Source: Lachnospiraceae bacterium (GTDB lineage Bacteria > Bacillota > Clostridia > Lachnospirales > Lachnospiraceae). Taken from it: a stretch of 64,000 nt of DNA. Of the stretch, positions 1 to 10,204 are shown piece after piece. How positions within the stretch are numbered: position 1 is the first letter of the stretch; each line of letters begins with the position of its first letter. Made by a program: the position numbers and the translations under genes. The notes under the pieces are model-generated. The model was not told where the DNA came from. It saw nothing but the letters and a program-made list of their open reading frames with translations, and searched no databases. The stretch covers positions 80,005 through 144,004 of the forward strand of contig JAGBCB010000013.1 in NCBI GenBank assembly GCA_017938145.1. The letters run 5' to 3'.

Positions 1-3000
1 AGCTTGTGCACCTCGTTTCGGATATAGGTAGCCGGAATATAGGCATCCACTTCAAAGTCCATAACGGTTTCAAAGGAGTCCTCTTCCTTCCGCTCGCCCT
101 TTACATCCAGCACTGCTTCATTTAACATCTTGCAGTACAAATCATAGCCCACTGCTTCCATGTGGCCGCTCTGCTCCGCACCCAGTAAATTTCCGGCGCC
201 GCGGATTTCCAGGTCACGCATGGCAATTTTAAAGCCGGAGCCCAGCTCCGTGAACTGGCGGATCGCCTGCAGACGCTTTTCTGCCACTTCCTTCAACATT
301 TTGTCCCGTTTATACATTAAAAATGCATAGGAGGTACGGTTGGAACGGCCCACACGGCCTCTTAACTGATATAACTGGCTAAGACCCATACGGTCCGCAT
401 CATCAATAATCATGGTGTTGGCATTGGAAATATCCAGGCCCGTTTCAATAATGGTAGTGGAAATGAGCACATCAATTTCGCCGTTGATAAACTCATACAT
501 GATTTTTTCCAGCTGCCGCTCACTCATCTGGCCATGGGCATAGGCAATTTCCGCCTCCGGCACCAGACGTGCCACCTGGTTCGCCACTTCTTCAATACCA
601 TTTACCCGGTTATACACATAGTAAACCTGACCGCCACGCACCAGCTCACGGTGGATGGCCTCTTTGATGATTTCATCATTATGTTCCATGACAAAGGTCT
701 GGATCGGCAGACGGTCCACCGGCGGCTCCTCCAGTACCGACATGTCACGGATGCCTGCAAGACTCATATGCAGAGTCCGGGGAATCGGTGTGGCAGTCAG
801 GGTAAGTACATCGATGTTTTCTCTCATCTGCTTGATTTTTTCTTTGTGGGCAACTCCGAAACGCTGCTCCTCATCCACAATCAACAAGCCAAGATTTTTA
901 AACTGTACGTCCTTGGAAAGCACCCGGTGGGTACCGATAACAATATCCACCTCGCCCTTGGAAAGCCCCTCCAGCACTGCCTTTTGCTGGGCAGGCGTAC
1001 GGAATCTGGACAGCATTCCGATGTTGATTGGGAAATTAAGCATGCGGCTTTTAAAGGTATTATAATGCTGCTGCGCCAAAATGGTGGTCGGCACAAGCAC
1101 CACCACCTGCTTGCCGTTTTCCACTGCCTTAAAGGCAGCACGGATGGCAATCTCGGTTTTTCCGTAACCGACATCGCCGCAAATTAAGCGGTCCATAATT
1201 TTTTTGCTCTGCATATCCCGCTTGGTATCTTCAATGGCCCGTAGCTGGTCTTCTGTTTCCTCGTACGGGAACAATTCCTCAAATTCTCTCTGCCATACCG
1301 AGTCTTCGTCAAAGGCAAATCCGTTTTGTTCCTGACGGTGGGCATATAACTGCACCAGTTCCTCTGCCATATCCTTTACCGCAGATTTTACCCTGGTTTT
1401 GGTCCGCTTCCACTCAGTGGAATTCATTTTACTCAGCTTCGGCTTCTTTGCCGCATCTGCACTGGCATACTTCTGGATACGGTCAAGACCTGTGGTAGGA
1501 ACATATAACACCCCGCCGTCGCCATATTCGATTTTAATAAAATCTTTGGTAACCTTTTCTACTTCTATCTGTTCAATACCGCGGTAGATTCCAACACCCT
1601 GGTCTTCATGAACCACGTAATCACCAAAGGAAAGCTCGTTAAAGCTTTGGATTTTCTGACCGCTGTATTCCCTTTTGTGACGCTTTTTCTTCTTTTCTCC
1701 GCCAAAAATATCACTTTCGGAAATCATGACAAACTTAAGGAACGGATACTCAAAGCCACGGCGTAAGTTTCCCTGGATAACCATAATCTCACCGCCGTTT
1801 ACGGTACGTTCCTTGTCATCACTGAAAAACGCCGGAAGCTCATATTCTCTTAAATCTTCCGCAAGACGGGCAGCCCTTGTGCCGGAAGCGGTAACCACAA
1901 TGGTGCGGTAACCCTTCTTTTTCCAGGCAGCGAGATCCTTTACCAAAAGCTCAAAATTGGAATTGTACGGACTGACACTCTTTGCCGGAATATCAAAACG
2001 CACCTTTGCCTTACATAAATCAAAGGTATAATCCAGGGTAGACAGCAGCAGGGTTCTGCGCTTTTCCATTCCGCCGAGCAATTCTTTATAATTAAAAATA
2101 ACCTCCGCCTGGCTTGGCAAAATATAGCCCTTTTCCAGTCGTCCGGTCATACTTTCCCTAAATTCCAATGCGGTGGTTTCACCTTTTTCTGCAATGTGGG
2201 CAGGTTCATCCAACACAAATAAGGCATCCTCATCAAAATAGTCGAAAAAGGATACCGTATTATCACAAAAAGAAGTTACATAAGAGTCGATGGCCGCATG
2301 TCCCGGGCAGTATTCCAGATTTTCCAGAAAGTCCTCCGTGGTTCTGCGGATGCGCATAGCCTCTTCGTTTTTCATTTGGCCGCGCAATGTTTCTTCGGTT
2401 TTCTTTGCCTCCGCAAGAATATTTTCCCGTCCCTTTTGTAAATCAGCCGCAGAAAAAATATACTCTGCCGCCGGAAAAATCACAATCTCCCGGATACGCT
2501 CCACGGTACGCTGGCTTTCCGCATCAAACACACGGATGGTGTCGATTTCATCACCAAACAGTTCGATTCGGACCGGTGCTTCCTCTGTTAAAGGAAACAC
2601 ATCTATAATACCGCCGCGGACCGCAAATTCCCCGGGTACTTCCACCTGGGTCTGCCGCTCGTAGCCAAGAGTAACCAAACGCTTAATCAGCGCCTCCTCT
2701 TCCACCATGTCCGCTTCGGACAAATGAAGCATTTTCTTTTTAATTTCATCAAGCGGAAGTAAGCGGTCAATGCCACCGTCAATGCTTGTAATGATGGTTA
2801 CCGGTTCCCCGGAAATCAGCTTTTTGAGCGCAAGAAGCCGCTCCTTTACAATGGCATTGCCGTGAATGTCTGCATTGTAAAAGATGATATCTTTGGATGG
2901 ATAGCATACGACACCGGCATCGTACAGCCGATATTCTTCACATAGTTCTCTTGCTTTTAAATCACTGTAGGTGATGATAACACGTACCGGAAAATGTTCC

Positions 3001-3137
3001 GATAATCCTGCAATCAGATGGCACTTCTGGGAATCGATACAGCCGGTTACATGCGCCGGTTTACCTCCCTTTAACAGTACCTTTTCCACCTCTTGGTATT
3101 CACTTATCTCCCGTAATGGTTCCAGATACGCTTTCAT
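1..3137 (-). CDS. mfd: Transcription-repair coupling factor Mfd (3' end cut off by window)
   Basis: Mfd is an ATP-driven DNA translocase that removes stalled RNA polymerase and recruits the UvrABC repair proteins. Reading from the ATG at 3137 gives about 1045 codons with no stop. Visible are the N-terminal UvrB-homology region, the helicase Walker A stretch GDVGYGKTEIA (around 1150-1180), the DEEQRFGV box, TATPIPRTL, and the motif V/VI region ending in QLRGRVGRS. The protein is normally about 1150-1180 residues, so roughly 100 C-terminal residues of the UvrA-binding/autoinhibitory domain lie outside the window. Its start overlaps the 3' end of pth by 38 bases, so the two are probably co-transcribed. 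Confidence 0.96.
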   Translation of the reverse strand, partial: MKAYLEPLREISEYQEVEKVLLKGGKPAHVTGCIDSQKCHLIAGLSEHFPVRVIITYSDLKARELCEEYRLYDAGVVCYPSKDIIFYNADIHGNAIVKERLLALKKLISGEPVTIITSIDGGIDRLLPLDEIKKKMLHLSEADMVEEEALIKRLVTLGYERQTQVEVPGEFAVRGGIIDVFPLTEEAPVRIELFGDEIDTIRVFDAESQRTVERIREIVIFPAAEYIFSAADLQKGRENILAEAKKTEETLRGQMKNEEAMRIRRTTEDFLENLEYCPGHAAIDSYVTSFCDNTVSFFDYFDEDALFVLDEPAHIAEKGETTALEFRESMTGRLEKGYILPSQAEVIFNYKELLGGMEKRRTLLLSTLDYTFDLCKAKVRFDIPAKSVSPYNSNFELLVKDLAAWKKKGYRTIVVTASGTRAARLAEDLREYELPAFFSDDKERTVNGGEIMVIQGNLRRGFEYPFLKFVMISESDIFGGEKKKKRHKREYSGQKIQSFNELSFGDYVVHEDQGVGIYRGIEQIEVEKVTKDFIKIEYGDGGVLYVPTTGLDRIQKYASADAAKKPKLSKMNSTEWKRTKTRVKSAVKDMAEELVQLYAHRQEQNGFAFDEDSVWQREFEELFPYEETEDQLRAIEDTKRDMQSKKIMDRLICGDVGYGKTEIAIRAAFKAVENGKQVVVLVPTTILAQQHYNTFKSRMLNFPINIGMLSRFRTPAQQKAVLEGLSKGEVDIVIGTHRVLSKDVQFKNLGLLIVDEEQRFGVAHKEKIKQMRENIDVLTLTATPIPRTLHMSLAGIRDMSVLEEPPVDRLPIQTFVMEHNDEIIKEAIHRELVRGGQVYYVYNRVNGIEEVANQVARLVPEAEIAYAHGQMSERQLEKIMYEFINGEIDVLISTTIIETGLDISNANTMIIDDADRMGLSQLYQLRGRVGRSNRTSYAFLMYKRDKMLKEVAEKRLQAIRQFTELGSGFKIAMRDLEIRGAGNLLGAEQSGHMEAVGYDLYCKMLNEAVLDVKGERKEEDSFETVMDFEVDAYIPATYIRNEVHK

Positions 3138-3714
3138 TCTTTTCCTGCTTCTTTTTCTTGTTAAACAAGTTCATGGCAGCGGACAATTCGTCCATAACAA
3201 ACATTTCACAGGCTCTGGCTGCATCTGCCAAGGCTTCCCGCATTAACGGTTCTTCCTCTGCAGAGAAACGGCCAAGCACATAGTCTGCCAAGTCCCAGCC
3301 GGCCGGCTTTTCGCCCACACCAATACGGACTCTGGCAAACTGCTCCGTACCAAGGTGGGCAATAATATTTTTAATGCCGTTATGACCGCCTGCGCTGCCC
3401 TTTTCCCGGACTCTTAGCTGTCCCGGTGCCAGACTGACATCATCATAACAGACAATAATGTCCTCCGGCCCCGCCTTGTAAAAGTCCAGCACATCACGGA
3501 CACTTTCTCCGCTTAAATTCATATATGTCTGAGGCTTCAATAAAATAACCTTTTCGCCTCCGATAATTCCTTTTCCACATAACGCTTTGTGCTTTTTTTC
3601 CGTTACACTGATGCGGTGGTCGTCCGCCAGACGGGTAATAACATCAAAACCGATGTTATGTCTGGTTCCCACATACTGTGCGGTAGGATTACCTAAACCG
3701 ATAATAAACTTCAT
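3100..3714 (-). CDS. pth: Peptidyl-tRNA hydrolase
   Basis: This 204-residue protein opens with FIIGLGNPTAQYVGTRHNIGF, which carries the catalytic His of the family (in TRHNIGF). It also has the PQTYMNLSG motif and the GSAGGHNGIK loop. Pth cleaves the ester bond of peptidyl-tRNA released from ribosomes and recycles tRNA in the cytoplasm. Length is normal, apart from a lysine-rich C-terminal tail (NKKKKQEKN) that runs into the mfd overlap. A GGGTGA ribosome site precedes the ATG at 3714. Confidence 0.97.
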   Translation of the reverse strand: MKFIIGLGNPTAQYVGTRHNIGFDVITRLADDHRISVTEKKHKALCGKGIIGGEKVILLKPQTYMNLSGESVRDVLDFYKAGPEDIIVCYDDVSLAPGQLRVREKGSAGGHNGIKNIIAHLGTEQFARVRIGVGEKPAGWDLADYVLGRFSAEEEPLMREALADAARACEMFVMDELSAAMNLFNKKKKQEKNESVSGTITGDK

Positions 3715-3739
3715 ATAATTTCACCCTTTTGGATACTCT

Positions 3740-5242
3740 TTACTTCTTCTTGGAAATTCTTCCGTTACCGTCCTGGTAAACCGCACCGAATTCCGGTGTA
3801 ACGCCCTTGTAATAGAACAGTTCAGATAAGGTTACCAATTCATATCCCTCATTCACCAGATATTCCACGAATTTTTCCACAGCGTCAAAACTGTTCTGAT
3901 AAATGGAATGCATCAGTACGATGCCGCCCTTCTCTGCATTGGCCATGGAATTAACCAGCCGGTCATAAATGACTTCTGCACCGTCCGACTGCTTCTTATA
4001 CTTGTAGTCCAGGCTGTCCATATTCCAGTTTACAATAATCATCGGAACCTCTAAAGCACGCTTTCCTGCGCTTCCGCCCGGGAATCTTACATAATCCGGA
4101 GCATAACCGGTGGATTTTGCAATTGCTAGATTGGTTGCATTAATTTCGGACCAGATTTCCTTATTGCTTGCACTGCCAAAATCCAGGTCGTGGGAATAGG
4201 TATGGCTACCCACCTCATGACCGGCTGCAAATGCAGTTCCCGGCATATCCGGATACCAGTCATTAATCCGCTGTCCCAGGAAGAAGAACGTGGTTCTTCC
4301 GTTATACTTCTTAAATAATTCAATAATCTGTTTCTCTACCTTTGGATACGGGCCGTCATCAAAGGTGATGGCAATCATCTTTGCATTCGGATCCAGTTCG
4401 CGGATGCCCGGGCCATTCGGGGTTCCGTCCAGATTGTTTTTAAAGAAGGCTTTTGCTTCCTCTAAATCACAGGCATACGTAAATGCCGGATGATTTGCGG
4501 ATAAGGTACCCTCGTCAAAGCAGAATACCAGCTGGTCCTTTGTCAGATAAAACTTCTGATAGTCCTCCGCCTGATAGATCTGGTTATAGGATATAAAATC
4601 GTCCCCTGCCTCTTCCGGGAAATTATCCTTTACATATTTCTGCAGACGTTCCTTCACCACCGCGAAGTAGGTATCTTTAATCAAATTGCTTCCGGTTACC
4701 TGCTCTGCCGTATCTAAATTGTATACTACCGGATAAATATCACTTTCCTTCTGGAACACCACGGAGAAATAGATACCGTTGGCAAAGCTTGCATAGCAAA
4801 CTTCATCCTCTATACCGAAGATTTCCTCGGCCTGCCAGCGAAGCTGTGCATCTACCACTGCATTACCGGAGAATTCCATAGTTCGCACCGGCGGCAATGT
4901 AGGCGTCGGTGACGGCGTTGGAGTCGGTGTTCCGGTTGGTGTTGGAGTTGCCGTAGGCGTTGGAGAAAGCATTGGTGTAGGCGACAGTGTTGGTGTCGGT
5001 GTATTAGATGGAACCGGAGTGTTGGTTGGCACCACAATCTCCGTTGGTGACGGAGTCACAATACCCGGCTTTAAAACCTCCTGCACATTGTTTCTGTTCT
5101 TCCACTCCATGAAGTTGTTATACCCCTTCATACGCAGCATATAAATAGCCGCTAAAAGCACTAATAGGATAATCCAGGTAATCAATAATATATAAATAGC
5201 AACTTTCATTGCTGATTTTCCGCGTTTTTTTGTTCTTCCCAT
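3740..5242 (-). CDS. Membrane-anchored polysaccharide deacetylase (NodB/CE4 family)
   Basis: The 500-residue protein starts at 5242, where AAAGGAAAG lies four bases upstream; an upstream in-frame ATG at 5275 has no ribosome site. It has one N-terminal transmembrane anchor (about residues 14-36), then a Thr/Pro-rich linker (about 60-120), then a region resembling the DUF3298/PdaC N-terminal domain. The NodB domain follows (about 285-485), with TFDDGP, the metal-binding HTYSH pair, RFPGGS and the late LMH motif. It is therefore expected to deacetylate peptidoglycan or another N-acetylated cell-surface glycan outside the membrane. The exact substrate is not readable from sequence. Confidence 0.9.
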   Translation of the reverse strand: MGRTKKRGKSAMKVAIYILLITWIILLVLLAAIYMLRMKGYNNFMEWKNRNNVQEVLKPGIVTPSPTEIVVPTNTPVPSNTPTPTLSPTPMLSPTPTATPTPTGTPTPTPSPTPTLPPVRTMEFSGNAVVDAQLRWQAEEIFGIEDEVCYASFANGIYFSVVFQKESDIYPVVYNLDTAEQVTGSNLIKDTYFAVVKERLQKYVKDNFPEEAGDDFISYNQIYQAEDYQKFYLTKDQLVFCFDEGTLSANHPAFTYACDLEEAKAFFKNNLDGTPNGPGIRELDPNAKMIAITFDDGPYPKVEKQIIELFKKYNGRTTFFFLGQRINDWYPDMPGTAFAAGHEVGSHTYSHDLDFGSASNKEIWSEINATNLAIAKSTGYAPDYVRFPGGSAGKRALEVPMIIVNWNMDSLDYKYKKQSDGAEVIYDRLVNSMANAEKGGIVLMHSIYQNSFDAVEKFVEYLVNEGYELVTLSELFYYKGVTPEFGAVYQDGNGRISKKK

Positions 5243-5404
5243 ATCTCTTTCCTTTACATTTGCATGACCACACATGGCTATACTAAACCCATTTTTGATT
5301 TACTATGTAATGATATACCAAACTCAAATTTTTCTCAAGTGGAAAATCTGTATAAAACTGATAATATTTAGATACCCTGCTTTAGTAAAAAGTTTCAAAT
5401 CAAT

Positions 5405-5459
5405 TAAAAAAAGAAAGGACTGCCGCATTTATGATTCTTACATCATAAACGGGCAGTCC
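5405..5459 (-). terminator. Rho-independent terminator after spoVG
   Basis: On the minus strand the arms GGACTGCC and GGCAGTCC (outer edges 5459 and 5417) extend inward into an ATGAT-rich stem, followed by a T-rich tract (5416-5405). It lies 37 bases beyond the spoVG stop. Confidence 0.85.
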
Positions 5460-5495
5460 GTTACTTTAGTTGTTTAGTTTAACCGTGAATTACGG

Positions 5496-5777
5496 TTATT
5501 CGGCACTTTCTAAAGTACCCTCTTCCAGTGCCTTTTCATAGTGGTCCAGAATAGTTTTCTGAATCATGTCTCTGGTTCCGGAATTGATTGGATGAGCAAT
5601 ATCTCTGTATTCTCCTTCACCTGTCTTGCGACTTGGCATTGCAATGAAAAGTCCCTTATCACCGTCAATCACTTTAATGTCGTGGACTACAAATTCATTA
5701 TCCAGAGTAATGGAAACGACTGCTTTCATCTTTCCTTCTTTTGCTACCTGACGAATTCTGACATCTGTAATCTGCAC
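5496..5777 (-). CDS. spoVG: SpoVG-family regulator
   Basis: This 93-residue protein matches SpoVG across its length: start MQITDVRIR, central [10 protein letters not shown], and the signature FIAMPSRK followed by DIAHPINS. SpoVG proteins bind nucleic acid and affect septation, sporulation and surface or virulence gene expression in Firmicutes. The start codon is GTG at 5777, preceded by AAAGGGG. It lies 51 bases downstream of glgD and ends at a strong terminator, so it may share the glg transcript or have its own promoter. Confidence 0.95.
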   Translation of the reverse strand: MQITDVRIRQVAKEGKMKAVVSITLDNEFVVHDIKVIDGDKGLFIAMPSRKTGEGEYRDIAHPINSGTRDMIQKTILDHYEKALEEGTLESAE

Positions 5778-5828
5778 TTGCGTAAACCCCTTTCTCTCCT
5801 ATGTGACCCCTACTGTCACATGCTCCTC

Positions 5829-6950
5829 CTACATTTCGTATCTAGCTTCTTTCTCCAGTACAATCTTCACCTTACCAGGCTCACCGATATACTGGGAGTT
5901 TGGTTTGATGGAGTCGCGGCTTTCTACCACGCAGTTTTCGATTACTACGTTGTCGCCGATATGCACATCATTTAAAATGATACTGTTCTTGATGGTAACG
6001 TTGTTGCCAACATAAACCTTCTTAAACAGGATGGAGTTCTCTACGGTTCCGTTTAAAATACATCCACTGGAAATTAAGCTGTTCTTTACACAAGAACCAG
6101 GATTGTACTTTGCCGGAGGACAGTCATCGATTCTGGAATAAACATCCGGATACTCTTTAAAGAAGTATGTTCTGATATCTTTGTCCAGGAAATCCATGTT
6201 GGTGCTGTAGTAAGCATCTACTGTGGAGATGTTGCTCCAGTACTCGTCCATTTCATATGCATAAATCTTCTTGTTATCTTTATAGCGGATTAAAATATCC
6301 TTTACGAAGTCGTAACGGTCTTCTCTTTCTGCTTCTTCGATGAGTTCGATGAGAAGTCTTCTACGGATAACGTAAATACCTGTAGAAATGGTGTTAGACT
6401 TGGATACTAAAGGCTTTTCTTCGAATTCTGTAATTCTGCCCTCGGAGTCTACATTTACTACACCGAAACGGGTAGCATCTTCTTCCGGATCAAGCACTGT
6501 GGTAACTACAGTAATATCTGCCTTCTTTTCTACATGCTGCTCCAACACTTTGTTGTAGTCCAGCTTATATACACAGTCACCGTTTGCAATTACTACATAT
6601 GGCTCATGACTGTTCTTTAAGAAGGTTAAGTTCTGTGCAATGGCATCTGCGGTACCGCGGTACCAGAAACCGTTGTCCTTGGTTACGGTTGGTGTAAATA
6701 CAAACAGACCTCCCTGCTTTCTACCGAAGTCCCACCACTTAGAGGAGCTTAAATGCTCATTTAAGGAACGGGAATTGAACTGGGTCAGCACTGCCACCTT
6801 CTGTACGTGGGAATTGGACATGCTGCTCAGTGCAAAGTCAATGGCACGATAGCTTCCTGCCACCGGCATAGCCGCGATGGCACGCTTATTGGAAAGCTCC
6901 TGCATCTTTAAATTATTACCACCTGCTAAAATAATACCGATTGCTCTCAT
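5829..6950 (-). CDS. glgD: Glycogen biosynthesis protein GlgD
   Basis: A 373-residue paralogue of ADP-glucose pyrophosphorylase. It has the N-terminal nucleotidyltransferase fold with the altered signature [17 protein letters not shown], and a C-terminal left-handed beta-helix (isoleucine-rich hexapeptide repeats such as NVTIKNSII). The canonical GQGSRL substrate loop is missing, as expected for GlgD, which is thought to act as a modulatory subunit of GlgC. The ATGA overlap with the glgC stop (6947-6950) implies translational coupling. Confidence 0.95.
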   Translation of the reverse strand: MRAIGIILAGGNNLKMQELSNKRAIAAMPVAGSYRAIDFALSSMSNSHVQKVAVLTQFNSRSLNEHLSSSKWWDFGRKQGGLFVFTPTVTKDNGFWYRGTADAIAQNLTFLKNSHEPYVVIANGDCVYKLDYNKVLEQHVEKKADITVVTTVLDPEEDATRFGVVNVDSEGRITEFEEKPLVSKSNTISTGIYVIRRRLLIELIEEAEREDRYDFVKDILIRYKDNKKIYAYEMDEYWSNISTVDAYYSTNMDFLDKDIRTYFFKEYPDVYSRIDDCPPAKYNPGSCVKNSLISSGCILNGTVENSILFKKVYVGNNVTIKNSIILNDVHIGDNVVIENCVVESRDSIKPNSQYIGEPGKVKIVLEKEARYEM

Positions 6951-8221
6951 CTGCCATCACCTACCTTAATAATATTCTGACCGGATTCTAACAGTCCGTG
7001 TGGATAATCATCAATTGTTGTTCCGCCGGAAATGGCAACGTTCTTACCAACGCGTACTCTGTTTGGAATAATGGAGTTTTCACCGATAGTAACTAAGCCG
7101 CCGTCATAAATGTCAGGCTTCCACTCGTTTGGAACTTCTTCTCCGATGCCCAGCTCACACTCCCAACCGATGACGCAGTTTTCTGCGATAATTGCCTTAT
7201 TAACCTTGGTATCATGACCGATTTCAGTACCCTTCATGATGATGGAATCACGGATAACCGCACCTTCGGAAATAACAACACCAGGACCGATAATGGAATT
7301 GTGAACCTCACCGTAAATTTCTGCACCTTCACCGATGATAGAACGTTCTACAACGGCATCTGCAGCAATATACTGTGGTGGGATTACATCTGCTTTTGTA
7401 TAAACCTTCCAGAACTCTTCGTATAAATTGAATTCCGGAATGAGGTCGATAAGTTCCATATTGGATTCCCAATAGGAAGATAAGGTACCAACGTCCTTCC
7501 AATAGCCGTTGAACTCATAAGCGAATACTCTGTCGCCTCTCTTGTGGCAATATGGAATGATATGCTTACCAAAGTCACAGCCCGGCTGGTCGGAAAGAGC
7601 AAGCAGAGCTTCGCGCAGTACCTTCCAGGTAAAGATATAAATACCCATGGAAGCTAAGTTGCTGCGAGGATTCTTTGGCTTTTCTTCAAAGTCTACGATT
7701 CTTCTTGTATCGTCGGTAATTACGATACCGAAACGGTGAGCCTCTTCCATAGGAACCGGAATGGTAGCCATGGTGATGTCGGCCTTGTTAGCCTTGTGGA
7801 AGTCTAACATAACTTCGTAGTCCATTTTATAAATGTGGTCGCCACCGAGAATCAGAACATACTCTGGATTGAACTGCTCCATATACTTTAAGTTCTGATA
7901 AATAGCATTTGCAGTACCGGTGTACCACTCACTGTTAGTACTCTTCTCATATGGAGGAAGAACGGAAACACCACCTACATTTCTATCAAGATCCCACGGG
8001 ATACCGATACCGATATGGGTGTTTAATCTGAGTGGCTGATACTGAGTCAGTACGCCCACGGTGTCTACACCGGAGTTGATACAGTTGCTGAGCGGGAAGT
8101 CGATGATACGATATTTACCGCCAAAGGTTACTGCAGGCTTCGCGATGGAAGATGTTAAAACACCAAGTCGGGAGCCCTGTCCGCCTGCTAAGAGCATGGC
8201 AATCATTTCTTTTCTAATCAC
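6947..8221 (-). CDS. glgC: Glucose-1-phosphate adenylyltransferase
   Basis: This 424-residue protein catalyses ATP plus glucose-1-phosphate to ADP-glucose, the committed step of bacterial glycogen synthesis. Visible are [33 protein letters not shown], the catalytic [12 protein letters not shown] and the substrate motif FEEKP, then the C-terminal beta-helix. The start is GTG at 8221 with GGAGG six bases upstream; an internal ATG five codons later lacks such spacing. It leads the glgC-glgD pair and reads away from murC. Confidence 0.97.
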   Translation of the reverse strand: MIRKEMIAMLLAGGQGSRLGVLTSSIAKPAVTFGGKYRIIDFPLSNCINSGVDTVGVLTQYQPLRLNTHIGIGIPWDLDRNVGGVSVLPPYEKSTNSEWYTGTANAIYQNLKYMEQFNPEYVLILGGDHIYKMDYEVMLDFHKANKADITMATIPVPMEEAHRFGIVITDDTRRIVDFEEKPKNPRSNLASMGIYIFTWKVLREALLALSDQPGCDFGKHIIPYCHKRGDRVFAYEFNGYWKDVGTLSSYWESNMELIDLIPEFNLYEEFWKVYTKADVIPPQYIAADAVVERSIIGEGAEIYGEVHNSIIGPGVVISEGAVIRDSIIMKGTEIGHDTKVNKAIIAENCVIGWECELGIGEEVPNEWKPDIYDGGLVTIGENSIIPNRVRVGKNVAISGGTTIDDYPHGLLESGQNIIKVGDGR

Positions 8222-8275
8222 AATTATCCTCCATTCTTCAAAGCGTAAAACGCTGTATTCTTGTGTTATAAAACG

Positions 8276-8304
8276 ATTATAGCACTAATTTTCGAAAATG
8301 TGAA
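8276..8304 (-). promoter_or_regulatory. Promoter for glgC-glgD
   Basis: On the minus strand a -35 TTCACA (8304-8299), a 17-base spacer and a perfect -10 TATAAT (8281-8276) lie 54 bases upstream of the glgC start. Confidence 0.7.
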
Positions 8305-8426
8305 TATTTTTTACAAAAATCTTTTTCATTTTTTCTTTTTTTTATTAATATTTACCAAAGTTTGTCGTTTTGTCGAAAAACTGGTAATTATATATCAGGC
8401 ATATGTCCTATATTTTCAAAAGAATC

Positions 8427-8455
8427 TTTTCATTTTCAAAAAAATGTTCTATACT
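8427..8455 (+). promoter_or_regulatory. Possible murC promoter
   Basis: A -10 TATACT (8450-8455) sits 17 bases after a weak -35 TTTTCA (8427-8432), about 40 bases before the murC start. The 8222-8496 region between glgC and murC is otherwise AT-rich and holds no gene I can support. Confidence 0.45.
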
Positions 8456-8496
8456 TAATAGTAAATATTACATAAAATAATAAGGAAGTGACTCCT

Positions 8497-9903
8497 ATGT
8501 ATCAGATTGATTTCAATAAACCCGTACGCATTCATTTCATCGGCATCGGCGGCATCAGTATGAGCGGTCTGGCAAGACTTCTGGCAAGCCGCGGCTTTAC
8601 CGTTTCCGGCTCCGACTGGCATGAAAGCGACTTGACAAAAGAACTGGAGGCCCTGGGTATCCGCGTAGCCATCGGACAACGTGCCGAAAATATTACAAAA
8701 GACATTGATTTAGTGGTCTACACCGCTGCGGTCCACAGTGACAACGAAGAATTCTGCGCCGCACAGGAAGCAAACATTCCGCTTATGCCGCGTTCCGTAC
8801 TGCTGGGCCAGATTATGAAGCAGTATCCGCACTCTGTGGGCATTGCCGGCACCCATGGCAAAACCACCACCACATCCATTCTTTCCGTACTTTTACTGGC
8901 GGGAGAACTGGACCCTACCATCACCGTAGGCGGTGTGCTTGATGTCATCGGCGGTAACCTGCGCATCGGCTCCTCTGACTATTTTGTGGCAGAGGCATGT
9001 GAATACACTAATACATTCTTATCGTTATATCCGACCGACGTTATCGTATTAAACGTAGAGGAAGACCATCTGGACTTCTTTAAGGACATAAATGACATCC
9101 GTGCTTCCTTTGCAAAATATGTGGAACTGGTACCTGCCCACGGTACTGCCTATGTTAACAGTGAAATCGAAGAATATGCCTCCCTGTTTGCAGGTGCTTC
9201 CTGTCAGGTGGCAAGCTACGGAATCTTAGAGGGAGAACTTTCTTCGGAAAACCTGTCCTCCCCATATACCTATGCGGCTGCCAACGTAGTTTATGACAAC
9301 CATGGCTGCGGCTCCTTTGATTTTATTGCGGAGGGCAAATTCCTCGGAAGAGTACAAATGGGTCTCATTGGACGCCACAATGTGAGCAACGCCCTGCCGG
9401 CCATTGCCCTGGCATTAAAGTACGGCGTTTCCATGGAAACCATCATCGGGGCACTGCCGTCCTTCACCGGCACCAGACGCCGTTTCGAATACAAGGGAAC
9501 CTTAGGCGGCATCACCATTTACGATGACTACGCCCACCACCCAACCGAAATCAAGGCTACCCTTTCTTCCGCAAAGTGCGGCCAGAAGCGTACCGTTACC
9601 GTATTCCAGCCTCATACCTACACCAGAACCAAGGCCCTGCTTTCCGAATTTGCAGAAGCTCTGGCTTTATCCGATGTGGTTGTGCTGGCAAAAATCTATG
9701 CTGCAAGAGAATTGGATACCCTTGGTGTATCCTCCCAAACCCTGGCAGATGTAATCTCAAAAAAAGGTAAAGAAGTTTACTGTTTTGATACTTTCGACGA
9801 AATTGAAAACTTTTTATTACAATTTTGCGAAGACGGCGATTTGTTAATAACTATGGGCGCCGGAGATATCGTAAAAGTGGGCGAAAATCTCTTGGGCCTC
9901 TAA
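8497..9903 (+). CDS. murC: UDP-N-acetylmuramate--L-alanine ligase
   Basis: MurC adds the first amino acid, L-alanine, to UDP-MurNAc in peptidoglycan synthesis. The 468-residue product shows the N-terminal HFIGIGGISMSGLA nucleotide fold, the ATP loop GTHGKTTTTS, the Mur motif YDDYAHHPTEI and VFQPHTYTRT. The ATG at 8497 is chosen because AAGGAAGTGA (8483 onward) is six bases upstream; the GTG at 8488 lies inside that ribosome site. It is monocistronic as far as can be seen and is followed by the DnaA-box region. Confidence 0.97.
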   Translation: MYQIDFNKPVRIHFIGIGGISMSGLARLLASRGFTVSGSDWHESDLTKELEALGIRVAIGQRAENITKDIDLVVYTAAVHSDNEEFCAAQEANIPLMPRSVLLGQIMKQYPHSVGIAGTHGKTTTTSILSVLLLAGELDPTITVGGVLDVIGGNLRIGSSDYFVAEACEYTNTFLSLYPTDVIVLNVEEDHLDFFKDINDIRASFAKYVELVPAHGTAYVNSEIEEYASLFAGASCQVASYGILEGELSSENLSSPYTYAAANVVYDNHGCGSFDFIAEGKFLGRVQMGLIGRHNVSNALPAIALALKYGVSMETIIGALPSFTGTRRRFEYKGTLGGITIYDDYAHHPTEIKATLSSAKCGQKRTVTVFQPHTYTRTKALLSEFAEALALSDVVVLAKIYAARELDTLGVSSQTLADVISKKGKEVYCFDTFDEIENFLLQFCEDGDLLITMGAGDIVKVGENLLGL

Positions 9904-9904
9904 C

Positions 9905-10066
9905 TTATCCACATTATCCACAGCTTGTTTTTCATTTTGTTGAAAACCGGGCTGTGGATTACTTTTTGGAAAGTTAGACATTGGTAGAACCGATAAAATA
10001 TCAGTTTTGCCAAAAAACGACATGGTTTGTTTCAACATTTCCACAAAGTTATCCACATTATCCACA
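9905..10066 (+). promoter_or_regulatory. Cluster of DnaA boxes
   Basis: Four perfect TTATCCACA 9-mers are arranged as two head-to-tail pairs (9905-9913 with 9914-9922, and 10049-10057 with 10058-10066), offset by 144 bases. A reverse-strand near-match is at 9953-9961 (TGTGGATTA), and a weaker ATTTCCACA is at 10037-10045. The cluster occupies the 300-base gap between murC and the dnaD-like gene. Consensus DnaA boxes are TTATNCACA. Whether this titrates DnaA or controls the downstream replication genes is inference; dnaA and dnaN are not nearby, so it is not evidently oriC. Confidence 0.8.
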
Positions 10067-10204
10067 AAAACATTCTACCAAATAGGTACGATTTTCCACC
10101 TATTTTCGTTTTTCTAAAAATGTGTTATACTCAGTCTCGCGTCAGTTCAATTTGACGCTCTTTGTGTCTTACCGGGCACAAATCACAGAATGGGAGTTAG
10201 AGTT

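Noticed and set aside
9905-10066. Chromosomal replication origin
   Set aside because: DnaA boxes are clear, but no AT-rich unwinding repeats, dnaA or dnaN are visible; I therefore report it only as a DnaA-box cluster.
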